Source: Profundicola sp048268105
GTDB lineage: Bacteria; Bacteroidota; Bacteroidia; Flavobacteriales; Weeksellaceae
Length of the DNA stretch: 64,000 nt
Reading direction: 5' to 3'
Assembly (NCBI GenBank): GCA_048268105.1
Contig: JBLWWH010000006.1
Coordinates: 89,354 to 153,353, forward strand
Of the stretch, positions 16,084-24,208 are shown piece after piece. The notes beneath the pieces are model-generated. The model saw only the letters and a list, made by a program, of their open reading frames with translations, had not been told where the DNA came from and did not search any database. The first letter of the stretch is position 1. Every line of letters begins with the position of its first letter. A program made the translations under genes and the position numbers.

Positions 16084-17460
16084 TCAAGATTTCTCTAATT
16101 TTACTGTAAAGTGACGCATAATAGGCGCTTCCCATTTAATATTATAACCTGATGTTATTTCTTCCCGACGGTCATATACATTTTTTAAAGCCACTGCAAT
16201 GTAATCCATGTGATTGTTGGTGTAAGTGCGTCTTGGAATAGCCAAACGCAACAATTCTAATTTCGGGTATCTATTTTCTCGTGTATCTGGATCGCGATCG
16301 GCCAATAAAGTTCCAATCTCAACACCACGAACACCAGCTTCTTTATATAATTCGATTCCTAAAGTTTGCGCTTTATACTGCTCTTTTGGAACATTAGGTA
16401 AGAATTTTTTGGCATCCACAAAAATTGCATGACCTCCAATTGGCTTTTGAATAGGAATACCAAATTCAATCAATTTATTTCCTAAATATTCAACTTGTCC
16501 AACACGACTTTCTAAGTATTGCTCATTAGACGATTCTCTTAGACCTTGTGCCAACGCTGCCATGTCACGACCCGCCATGCCACCATAAGTAATAAAACCT
16601 TCAAAAATAATGGTGAAATTACTCGCTACAGTGAATACTTCTTCATTGTTTAAAGCAACAAAACCACCGATATTCACCAATCCATCTTTTTTAGAAGACA
16701 TCGTCATTCCGTCGCCATAAGAGAACATTTCTTTTACGATTTCTGGAATACTCATCGATTTGCAGCTTTCTTCTCTTTGTTTCATAAACCACGCATTCTC
16801 TGCATAACGAGCTGCATCAAAATATACTGGGATGTCGTATTTATTGGATAATTCTCTAACTGCTTTTATGTTTTCCATAGAAACAGGTTGACCTCCAGAG
16901 GTGTTACATGTAACTGTAATTAAACAGAAAGGAATTTTCTCTTTGGGATAGGTTTTATAAACTTCTTCTAATTTATTTAAATCAATATTTCCTTTGAATG
17001 GATGAGGATTTTCGATGTCGAAAGCTTCATCTATCGTACAATCAATAGCTCTTGCCTTTCTAAATTCAATATGACCTTTGGTGGTATCAAAATGCGAGTT
17101 CCCAGGAACTAGCATTTCCTCTTTAATTAAAGCAGAGAAAAGCACATTTTCCGCTGCACGACCTTGGTGGGTTGGTAAAACATATTTGAATCCTGTAATG
17201 TCTTGAATGGTTGATTTTAATTTCTCAAATGAACGAGAGCCTGCATAGCTCTCATCGCCCGTCATGACTTCTGCCCACTGCTTATCGCTCATGGCACCGG
17301 TTCCACTATCGGTGAGTAAATCAACATAAACTTGTTCACTTTTTAAATTGAATAAATTATAATCTGCATCTTCAATCCATTTTGCTCTTTCTTCTACGTT
17401 TGATTTTTGGATGGTTTCAACCATTTTAATCTTAAAGGGCTCAGCCCAAGGTAGTTTCAT
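16084..17460 (-). CDS. tnaA: Tryptophanase (tryptophan indole-lyase)
   Basis: A PLP enzyme that splits tryptophan into indole, pyruvate and ammonia. The 458-residue protein (start ATG 17460, MKLPWAEPFKIK) has LLTDSGTGAMSDKQW, THQGRAAEN, the PLP lysine in MSSKKDG (about K258) and GYGG-like ITYGGMAG. It is close to tyrosine phenol-lyase in overall sequence, but the residues that separate the two point to tryptophanase: aspartate 125 in HFDTTKGH (threonine in TPL), VEIG at 380-383 where TPL has MERG with its phenol-binding arginine, and histidine 450 in RHFTVKL (RFFTAR in TPL). It is a single gene with its own terminator; no tnaC-like leader or permease is next to it. Confidence 0.85.
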   Translation of the reverse strand: MKLPWAEPFKIKMVETIQKSNVEERAKWIEDADYNLFNLKSEQVYVDLLTDSGTGAMSDKQWAEVMTGDESYAGSRSFEKLKSTIQDITGFKYVLPTHQGRAAENVLFSALIKEEMLVPGNSHFDTTKGHIEFRKARAIDCTIDEAFDIENPHPFKGNIDLNKLEEVYKTYPKEKIPFCLITVTCNTSGGQPVSMENIKAVRELSNKYDIPVYFDAARYAENAWFMKQREESCKSMSIPEIVKEMFSYGDGMTMSSKKDGLVNIGGFVALNNEEVFTVASNFTIIFEGFITYGGMAGRDMAALAQGLRESSNEQYLESRVGQVEYLGNKLIEFGIPIQKPIGGHAIFVDAKKFLPNVPKEQYKAQTLGIELYKEAGVRGVEIGTLLADRDPDTRENRYPKLELLRLAIPRRTYTNNHMDYIAVALKNVYDRREEITSGYNIKWEAPIMRHFTVKLEKS

Positions 17461-17572
17461 ATTATTTGATTTTTGATTTTTAAAAATATGAAAATAATAA
17501 AGAATTAGCTTGTTTGCCAATTAGCTTTTTAAGTAAATATGGAAATTTGTAAATGGGATAATTTTAAATTAA

Positions 17573-17610
17573 ACAAAAAAAAGACCTTAAAGAAAATTCC
17601 TTAAGGTCTT
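17573..17610 (-). terminator. Terminator of pruA
   Basis: AAGACCTTAA (17581-17590) and TTAAGGTCTT (17601-17610) form a 10-bp perfect stem; the minus strand continues with eight T. It shares its core stem with the tnaA terminator at 16006-16053. Confidence 0.88.
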
Positions 17611-17632
17611 ATAAATTATAATGTATCAATAA

Positions 17633-19267
17633 TTATTCGTCTGCTTCCAAGAAAGGATATTTGTAATCTGTAGGAGATACAAATGTTTCTTTAATTAATC
17701 TTGGAGAAACCCAACGTAATAAGTTCTGTGCAGAACCTGCTTTATCATTAGTTCCAGATTTTCTTGCTCCACCAAATGGTTGTTGCCCAACAACAGCACC
17801 TGTTGGTTTGTCATTTACATAAAAGTTACCTGCAGCATCAACTAACTTTTTAGAAGCATAATCTGCAATATATCTGTCTTGAGAGAAGATAGCTCCTGTT
17901 AGTGCATAGATAGAAGTATTATTAACTAAATCTAAAGTTTCTTCCCATTTTTCGTCTTGGTAAACAAAAACAGTAAGGACTGGCCCGAAAATCTCTTCAC
18001 GAATTGATTCGTAATCAGGGGTTTTAGCCTGGATAACGGTTGGCTCAATAAAGTAACCTTTGCTATCATCCGTATTACCTCCAAGAACAACTTCAGCGTC
18101 ATTACTTTCTTTAGCTCTGCTAATAAATCCTTTAATTTTATCGAAAGAATCTTTACTAATTACAGCATTTACGAAATTGGTGAAATCTCTTGGACTTCCC
18201 ATTTTAATTTCTTTTAAATCTGCTTCCATGTAATTCTTAACATCTTCCCACATACTTTGTGGAATATAAGCACGAGAAGCTGCAGAACATTTTTGACCTT
18301 GGTATTCGAAAGCACCTCTAACTAATGCCGTAGCAACTGCTTTTGGATTAGATGAGTTGTGTGCCCAAACAAAGTCTTTACCACCTGTTTCACCAACAAT
18401 GGTTGGGTAAGATTTATACTTACCTACTTTAGCTCCAATTTCTTTCCAGAAGTGATTGAAAACACCTGTAGAACCTGTAAAGTGGATTCCAGCAAACTCT
18501 TCGTGATCAAAACAAATATCTGTAATTTCAGCAGGGTCACCTTGTACCATGTTAATTACCCCATCAGGAACACCAGCTTCTTTGAAAACCTCCATTAAAA
18601 CGCCTGCACTTAGCATTTGTTTGTCACTTGGCTTCCATACTACTACATTACCCATCATCGCCATACAGGTTGGTAAGTTACCAGCGATAGCCGTAAAATT
18701 GAATGGTGTAACTGCATATAAAAATCCTTCTAATGGTCTGTATTCTACTCGGTTCCAAATTCCGTCGTCAGAAATTGGTTGCTCTGCATAGATTTCAGTC
18801 ATATACTGAACATTGAATCTCAAGAAATCAATGATCTCACATGCAGAATCGATTTCCGCTTGAAATGCATTTTTACCTTGACCAATCATGGTAGCAGCAT
18901 TCATTTTAGCTCTATATGGACCAGCAATAAGATCCGCCATTTTTAAGAAAATCGACGCTCTCTGTTCCCAAGCTAGGTTAGCCCACTCTTCTCTTGCAGC
19001 TAAAGCGGTGTCTATGGCTTTTTTTACATGAGCTGCATCACCATCATAGAAATGACCTACCACATGTCTGTGGTCATGTGGAGGACGAATGTCTTGTTTT
19101 TTGTTCGTTCTAACTTGTTCAGAACCTATATATAATGGAACATCAGCAGTGCTGTTCCACATTTCATCATATACTTTTTGTAACTCAGCTCTTTCTGGCG
19201 TACCAGCAGCATAACTGTTGATAGGCTCGTTCACTGCGTAGGGTACATTGAAAATTCCTTTGGGCAT
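17633..19267 (-). CDS. pruA: 1-pyrroline-5-carboxylate dehydrogenase
   Basis: Oxidises glutamate semialdehyde (from proline or ornithine) to glutamate with NAD+. The 544-residue protein is an aldehyde dehydrogenase with AVTPFNFTAIAGNLP (about residue 186), VVWKPSDKQM, HFTGSTGVF, VGETGGKDFVWAH with the general-base glutamate, and the catalytic cysteine in YQGQKCSAASRAY; C-terminal NDKPTGAVVGQQPFGG. The extended N-terminus (NEPINSYAAGTPERAELQKVY) matches the bacterial monofunctional group 1 P5CDH, not the bifunctional PutA. A TAAATTTG box lies on the minus strand at 19296-19303. Confidence 0.94.
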   Translation of the reverse strand: MPKGIFNVPYAVNEPINSYAAGTPERAELQKVYDEMWNSTADVPLYIGSEQVRTNKKQDIRPPHDHRHVVGHFYDGDAAHVKKAIDTALAAREEWANLAWEQRASIFLKMADLIAGPYRAKMNAATMIGQGKNAFQAEIDSACEIIDFLRFNVQYMTEIYAEQPISDDGIWNRVEYRPLEGFLYAVTPFNFTAIAGNLPTCMAMMGNVVVWKPSDKQMLSAGVLMEVFKEAGVPDGVINMVQGDPAEITDICFDHEEFAGIHFTGSTGVFNHFWKEIGAKVGKYKSYPTIVGETGGKDFVWAHNSSNPKAVATALVRGAFEYQGQKCSAASRAYIPQSMWEDVKNYMEADLKEIKMGSPRDFTNFVNAVISKDSFDKIKGFISRAKESNDAEVVLGGNTDDSKGYFIEPTVIQAKTPDYESIREEIFGPVLTVFVYQDEKWEETLDLVNNTSIYALTGAIFSQDRYIADYASKKLVDAAGNFYVNDKPTGAVVGQQPFGGARKSGTNDKAGSAQNLLRWVSPRLIKETFVSPTDYKYPFLEADE

Positions 19268-19295
19268 ATTTTGAATATTTTTAAATTAAGTGGTT

Positions 19296-19303
19296 CAAAT
19301 TTA
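19296..19303 (-). promoter_or_regulatory. -7 promoter box for pruA
   Basis: On the minus strand TAAATTTG fits TAnnTTTG, 28 bases upstream of the pruA ATG. No upstream TTG at consensus distance seen. Confidence 0.5.
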
Positions 19304-19490
19304 CGATTTTATTGGCGATTAATAAATTAATGGGCTCTTCAATTATATAAAGGAAAGTTAAATTTTGGTCTTAGTTTCAATATAATAAACACTTTAGCTG
19401 TTTTTATTCGATTTGTAACTCAGTTTAAAACCTATTTTAAATCATATGGACAATGTGATTTAGGACATAAGCTATATATCGTGCTTTGTG

Positions 19491-19498
19491 TAATTTTG
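19491..19498 (+). promoter_or_regulatory. -7 promoter box for the CNGKC protein and TonB receptor
   Basis: TAATTTTG fits the consensus and ends 4 bases before the ATG at 19503. If used, the transcript would be leaderless or nearly so, an arrangement also seen at 45287 in this window. Confidence 0.55.
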
Positions 19499-19502
19499 GC
19501 TT

Positions 19503-19886
19503 ATGCAATTGAGGTTGGTCGTGAGCATATTATCCCTTTTGTTTACCATCACGTTTTATTCGTTGAGGTTGTCAATTACCTTTATACAATATGCTGTTTT
19601 TAATGATTCATTTACAGAGATGTATTGTGTAAATACAGATAAACCTGAATTAAAATGTAATGGTAAATGTCATTTGGAAAATGAGCTAGGTGATGAGAAC
19701 TCTTCATCTGAGCCCTTTTTTTTAGATAAAAACCTTCACGAAAATATTTGGCTTTATTCAGGTAATTATAATCTAAGCCTAAAACAGAAAGGGAGTTTTA
19801 TGATAGAAATATGCCCTCCCCAAAAATTAACTTTGCTTTACTACTTTAATTATATAGAAACTATTTTTCACCCTCCGATTATATAA
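19503..19886 (+). CDS. Small Cys-motif protein of the Bacteroidota CNGKC family
   Basis: A 127-residue protein with an N-terminal hydrophobic segment (LVVSILSLLFTITFYSL), so exported or membrane-anchored. Conserved core CVNTDKPELKCNGKCHLENEL (cysteines 42, 52, 56, histidine 57) and the C-terminal signature TIFHPPII. I recognise this arrangement, C-x-N-x-DKP-x-L-x-CNGKC-x-L with IFHPP at the end, from small Bacteroidota proteins encoded beside TonB-dependent receptors. The cysteine and histidine set could bind a metal. Here it precedes a receptor with copper-site motifs by 142 bases, which suggests a role in copper handling; this is inference. The name is descriptive only. Confidence 0.75.
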   Translation: MQLRLVVSILSLLFTITFYSLRLSITFIQYAVFNDSFTEMYCVNTDKPELKCNGKCHLENELGDENSSSEPFFLDKNLHENIWLYSGNYNLSLKQKGSFMIEICPPQKLTLLYYFNYIETIFHPPII

Positions 19887-20028
19887 ACTTTTTTGATTAG
19901 AATTAAAATTTAAGTGAATGAAATTTTACTTAACTCAATCGTCTATTCAGAATTCTTACGACGAAACTAAAAGTTTAAATTTAAAACTAAGGATAAATTA
20001 TCCTTGGTGACTAATAATATACAATCAA

Positions 20029-22143
20029 ATGAAAAATAAATATACATGGCTCATGTTAGCCTGCTTGCCTATGCTAAGTTTTGGACAAGAATTAAAACAA
20101 GAAATAATTAATAATCAAGATTCGATAGAATTTCTGTCAACAGAAAAAATACATTTAAGCGATCTAATCATTAAAGGTGATTTTTACACAGATCCAACCT
20201 TTAGCATTGAGATAAATAACCAAAATAAGAAAGCAGTTCAGCCTAAGAATGTCGCCGATTTGTTTCAGGATGTAGATGGAATGAGTTTCATTAAGCGAGG
20301 AAACTACGCTATTGATCCGTCCTTTAGAGCCTCACAATATGAGGAGCTAAATGTTCAATATGATGGTGGGGTAAAGGCAATGCATGCCTGTCCAAATAGG
20401 ATGGATCCTGTAACAACCCATGTATTGCCCGAAGAAGTAGATAAAATTGAAATCGTAAAAGGACCCTACTCAGTGCGATATGGAGCCAATTTTGGGGATG
20501 TTATTAATATGGTGACTGCTAAGCCTGGTTTGGGAGATAGCGGCCTTTCCGGAAATATTAAAGCAGGATATGAATCTAATGGCAATAACTATTTAACTTC
20601 TGGAGGTTTGCAATATGTCGGAAATAAATTTCACCTTAAGGGAAATGTGGGTTACCGTGACTTTGGCAACTATGAGGATGGAAATGGTGTAGAAATTCCT
20701 TCTTCTTTTAGAAGTACAGATTATGCTCTTGGTGCCGGATATAGTCCAAGTGAAAAGCATCATTTTATGGCACATTGGCGACAATCTTTTGGTAGAGATG
20801 TAAAGCATGCTGGTCTGCCTATGGACACGGATATCGATGATAGTTCAATTTTCTCTTTTGACTATTATGCCAATAATCTCGAAGGAAAAATAGAACAAGT
20901 GACACTCAAGGCTTACTACTCCTTTGTTGATCACATTATGAGCAACACGTTGAGACCTAGTTTCAATAGAATGGAGTCCATTTCACACGTGGACGCAACT
21001 ACATATGGAGGTAAATTTGAAGCGAAATATGTACCTTCAAACAATTTGACCTTTTACACTGGTTTAGATATGATCAATGTAAGCAGAACAGGAACAAAAT
21101 ATGGGACCTTAAAAATTGATAATCAAGGTAATCCTATTGCAAATCCTACAACCAATTACTCAGATGTCTGGCAGGATGGATTTGTGAATGATCTGGGCAT
21201 CTTTGTTGAAGGTAATTATAAATTAAGTAGTCCTTTGGTTTTAAAGGCAGGGTTAAGAATGGATTTTATTCAATCAGAGGCCGAATTACCGGCAGATAAT
21301 TTTATTGCACATTATGGTGAAATGGGTGCTTACAATGATTCCAATTTGAGTGGACATGTGGGAATTAAATTCTCTCCAAAATCAACAATGATATATGAAA
21401 TTGCTGTTGGACAAGGTGTACGTTCGGCCAATATGATCGAGCGTTATATAAACTATTTTAATGTTGGACAGGATCATTATAGTTATGTAGGAAATCCAAA
21501 CTTAAAGCCGGAAATTAATCGTCAAATAGAATTTGGGTTTAAGAATAGTACCTGGTTAAATGAAAGTTCACAGATTAAATTTGATTATGGAATTTCTTTA
21601 TATTATTCTATGATTGAAGATTATATTACTGCGGTGGTAAACCCTGATTTAGCTACCATGATGGCGCCAGATGTTAAATCGTTTGTTAATATTGATGAAG
21701 CGTATAAAACTGGTTTTGAATTTTTTGTGAACACTAAATTCAATCCCACTTGGAGTTTTGGAACCAGTTTAGCCTATGTCTATGCAAAGAATAAAGATCT
21801 TGATGAATCTCTACCTATGTTGCCGCCTTTTACAGCAAAGTTTAACCTAACTTTTGAACAGGAAAATTTTGGTGCGAATCTAAAATTCCAGGCCGTTAGT
21901 ACACAGAAAAATATTGCAGAATCTTTTGGTGAAACGGAAACTCCAGGATATGGCATCTGGGATTTTGAGATGACTTATATGCCTATTAATACTTTATCGA
22001 TAGGTGGAGCAGTTCAAAATATATTAGATAAAGCTTATCATAATCATCAGAATTTCTCTTTTATTAATCAAGCAGGCTTTGGAAATATTCCGGTGAACGA
22101 GCCCGGGAGAAACTTTTCTATTTTTACAAGGTATAGTTTTTGA
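20029..22143 (+). CDS. TonB-dependent receptor, probable copper receptor (OprC/NosA type)
   Basis: A 704-residue outer-membrane receptor with signal peptide (ends SFGQ, residue 20). The plug domain (about 70-170) includes NVADLFQDVDGMSFIKRG and EIVKGPYSVRYGANFGDVINM; the barrel ends in NFSIFTRYSF with a terminal Phe. The copper site known from Pseudomonas OprC is a CxxxM pair in the plug and an HxM pair in the barrel about 180 residues later. Both are here: C121-M125 (ACPNRM) and H302-M304 (DHIM), 181 apart. This supports Cu import over siderophore uptake. There is no SusD partner. It is flanked by two small proteins, likely in one unit that ends at 22552-22588. Confidence 0.85.
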   Translation: MKNKYTWLMLACLPMLSFGQELKQEIINNQDSIEFLSTEKIHLSDLIIKGDFYTDPTFSIEINNQNKKAVQPKNVADLFQDVDGMSFIKRGNYAIDPSFRASQYEELNVQYDGGVKAMHACPNRMDPVTTHVLPEEVDKIEIVKGPYSVRYGANFGDVINMVTAKPGLGDSGLSGNIKAGYESNGNNYLTSGGLQYVGNKFHLKGNVGYRDFGNYEDGNGVEIPSSFRSTDYALGAGYSPSEKHHFMAHWRQSFGRDVKHAGLPMDTDIDDSSIFSFDYYANNLEGKIEQVTLKAYYSFVDHIMSNTLRPSFNRMESISHVDATTYGGKFEAKYVPSNNLTFYTGLDMINVSRTGTKYGTLKIDNQGNPIANPTTNYSDVWQDGFVNDLGIFVEGNYKLSSPLVLKAGLRMDFIQSEAELPADNFIAHYGEMGAYNDSNLSGHVGIKFSPKSTMIYEIAVGQGVRSANMIERYINYFNVGQDHYSYVGNPNLKPEINRQIEFGFKNSTWLNESSQIKFDYGISLYYSMIEDYITAVVNPDLATMMAPDVKSFVNIDEAYKTGFEFFVNTKFNPTWSFGTSLAYVYAKNKDLDESLPMLPPFTAKFNLTFEQENFGANLKFQAVSTQKNIAESFGETETPGYGIWDFEMTYMPINTLSIGGAVQNILDKAYHNHQNFSFINQAGFGNIPVNEPGRNFSIFTRYSF

Positions 22144-22165
22144 TGCTTAGTCAAAAAATAATTAT

Positions 22166-22498
22166 ATGAAAATAGAAGATTTAAGAAAGTATTCGTCTTT
22201 ATCAGAAGCACAAAATGCTATGATGGAATCAGGTTATACCGAGCAATTTGATACCAGAGATGGTGAGATTGTTGGATTGGGAAACAAAAAAATATATAAA
22301 CCCGAAGATTTATTGATTATCATGCACTTGCGTTATGAAGGAATGAGTAATCCAGGTGATAATATGATACTGTATGCTATAGACGCAAATGATGGAACGA
22401 AAGGAACGATGGTAGATAACGTAGGTGGTGCAGAACCGGCTCAAAGTTCTAAGATAATGCGTAAAATTCCTATGAAAGAAGAGGAGAAAGGAGGATAG
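22166..22498 (+). CDS. Small conserved Bacteroidota protein (mis-named PRPP-synthetase-like)
   Basis: A 110-residue soluble protein beginning 22 bases after the receptor gene. The core YKPEDLLIIMHLRYEGMSNP and MILYAIDANDGTKGTMVDNVG matches a short Bacteroidota family often labelled phosphoribosylpyrophosphate synthetase, though it lacks that enzyme's domains. The C-terminus is low complexity and charged (MKEEEKGG). Its function is unknown; operon position suggests it could accompany the receptor. It has no signal peptide, so it would be cytoplasmic. Confidence 0.7.
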   Translation: MKIEDLRKYSSLSEAQNAMMESGYTEQFDTRDGEIVGLGNKKIYKPEDLLIIMHLRYEGMSNPGDNMILYAIDANDGTKGTMVDNVGGAEPAQSSKIMRKIPMKEEEKGG

Positions 22499-22551
22499 AA
22501 AGTTCTTAAACAGAATTTATATATCTTTTCTTAATTTCGAAAGACCTAATT

Positions 22552-22588
22552 AAAAAGGCAGAGTAAACTTTTATTTGCTCTGCCTTTT
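22552..22588. terminator. Bidirectional terminator between the receptor operon and the T9SS plug gene
   Basis: AAAAAGGCAGAG and CTCTGCCTTTT form a stem around a 14-base loop, with A and T runs on both flanks; it can serve both convergent units. Confidence 0.85.
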
Positions 22589-22612
22589 ATATTTTATAAA
22601 ATTTCGTTTTTT

Positions 22613-23839
22613 TTATCGCTGACTTGGTCTGGAATATCCTTCGCCGTAGCCAATCAATAAATCAAATCTTTTTCCCCACGGACGATAGTACATCAGTGCA
22701 CTATACTCATTTTCGGTTTGCCAATAGGACCCTGTGATTTTGGTATAATCTACTTCGTCTGAATATTTATCTTTTACGGCAAAACTATAATTATAATAAC
22801 CTTGCTTTAATAACATATTCGTTTCCCAAAGTTGGGTCTCTGGTACATAAGTTAAAATAGACTCTGGAGTACATTCATAATTGGTGAAAGCTCCATAAAC
22901 ACAAATTTCTTCATTTTCTTCTGGTTCGTAGTTGGCCAGAGCGAAATAAACTTCAGTATAATCTGCCTCGCTTGCTGCTCTGTTTGGGTCTGGAATAGAA
23001 GAACTTCTCACATAGAAATTTCCATTTACATCTGGTCTATCTACATAGGTTTCGTCTATGTTGAACTCATTGGCGTATAATACGGTTTTGTAGATATCAT
23101 CTCTGATGATTCTTTCGGTCGTCAAGCTTGCAATTTCTATATTTTTAGTGTCAAACCATTGGTATTCAACGCCACCTTCGAAAACATTATCTAGTTGGTT
23201 ATATGAAAACTGAAATGGTTGAGCAAAAACTGGCTGATTTAAAGTTAAGCTTTGTTGCCAATTGTTATTTTTAAGAATAACTAACATAGATTCTTGTTGA
23301 TTTTGCGTTAAGTCAAACTGATTTATGGAGGCCACTTGAACTGCAACTTGTTGATTCTTATTTGCCAAATTGTTAATTCTATCCACAGTTACACCAACGG
23401 CTACTAAATCCTCATAAACAGAAAATCTCTTCTCTAAAATTACACGAGATGAGTTAGGTGCTAAAAGCTGGATGGCATAATTACCAGAAAGTTTAAAATT
23501 AAAATCACGATTAGGAATTTGAACTTCATAGTGCACATAGGGAACTCGCGTATTAAAAGAATTTCTATAATCTCTAATGTAGTTTTTCTGATAACCGTCT
23601 AAATATTCAGATTGAAAAATATCTGACTCATTCCAAAACCTATCATAACGTACTATTTGATATTCATATCTTTTATAATTAGCATCTAAATCATCAAAGG
23701 AAAAGATGAGGTATTCGTTCATGCTAATGACAGGAGTATGGTCGTTAGATTGAGGATTAAATAATTGTATGGTTTTTATGTTTTCTTGTCCGATGGCAAG
23801 CAAAGGAAGCATGAAAAATAATAAAAGGAATCTATACAT
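22613..23839 (-). CDS. Type IX secretion system plug protein (DUF5103 family)
   Basis: A 408-residue exported protein; signal peptide MYRFLLLFFMLPLLAIGQ. N-terminal beta-rich part with NEYLIFSFDDLDANYKRYEY and FWNESDIFQSEYLDGYQKNYI, then RVPYVHYEVQIPN, and the C-terminal block LLKQGYYNYSFAV / YWQTENEYSALMYYRPWG. These segments identify the DUF5103 family, whose member in Flavobacterium was found as the plug that closes the SprA channel of the type IX system. It acts at the periplasmic face of the outer membrane. It stands alone between a convergent terminator and a 369-base gap. A gene in this family supports T9SS in this organism, along with the sorting domain at 1024-3552. Confidence 0.85.
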   Translation of the reverse strand: MYRFLLLFFMLPLLAIGQENIKTIQLFNPQSNDHTPVISMNEYLIFSFDDLDANYKRYEYQIVRYDRFWNESDIFQSEYLDGYQKNYIRDYRNSFNTRVPYVHYEVQIPNRDFNFKLSGNYAIQLLAPNSSRVILEKRFSVYEDLVAVGVTVDRINNLANKNQQVAVQVASINQFDLTQNQQESMLVILKNNNWQQSLTLNQPVFAQPFQFSYNQLDNVFEGGVEYQWFDTKNIEIASLTTERIIRDDIYKTVLYANEFNIDETYVDRPDVNGNFYVRSSSIPDPNRAASEADYTEVYFALANYEPEENEEICVYGAFTNYECTPESILTYVPETQLWETNMLLKQGYYNYSFAVKDKYSDEVDYTKITGSYWQTENEYSALMYYRPWGKRFDLLIGYGEGYSRPSQR

Positions 23840-24150
23840 TTTGCAAGTGTTTATAACATTGGAAGTTCACAATCAATGCCAAATATATTGAATGAAAGTG
23901 ATTTGACATTAAACTTCAAATTTAATTTCAGATAGAGTTTCAATTGAGTTTTCTTTTTTATCATAATTCAATTGTGAGAAATTTTTTAGCCTCAGAAAAG
24001 GCAACTTTGCCTTATCTGTTATTAATGCTGAATAGAATACATTATTGCTAAGGGTGTATTGATAAAGAAATAAGAAAGTTTAATAACTCGAAGTTATGTT
24101 ATATTAAATGCAAATAATTAAATAGCTTTTAATAATAAAGTTTAAAATAC
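23840..24150. other. Intergenic stretch without a gene
   Basis: An AT-rich gap between divergent genes. It has only a short hairpin (AAGGCAA / TTGCCTT, 23998-24013) and two copies of TTCAATTG. No coding frame or tRNA is visible. The nqr promoter begins at its right edge. Confidence 0.6.
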
Positions 24151-24181
24151 TTGTAGATTGTACACATTGTTCTTAATTTTG
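24151..24181 (+). promoter_or_regulatory. Promoter of the nqr operon
   Basis: TTG (24151-24153) and TAATTTTG (24174-24181) are 20 bases apart, a good match to the Bacteroidota TTG-N(17-23)-TAnnTTTG promoter. It predicts a leader of about 20 bases before the nqrA ATG. Confidence 0.75.
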
Positions 24182-24208
24182 CACAATTAATAAAAGTCCC
24201 TATTTATC

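Noticed and set aside
16084..17460. Tyrosine phenol-lyase as the product
   Set aside because: The phenol-binding arginine is missing and tryptophanase-type D125 and H450 are present.
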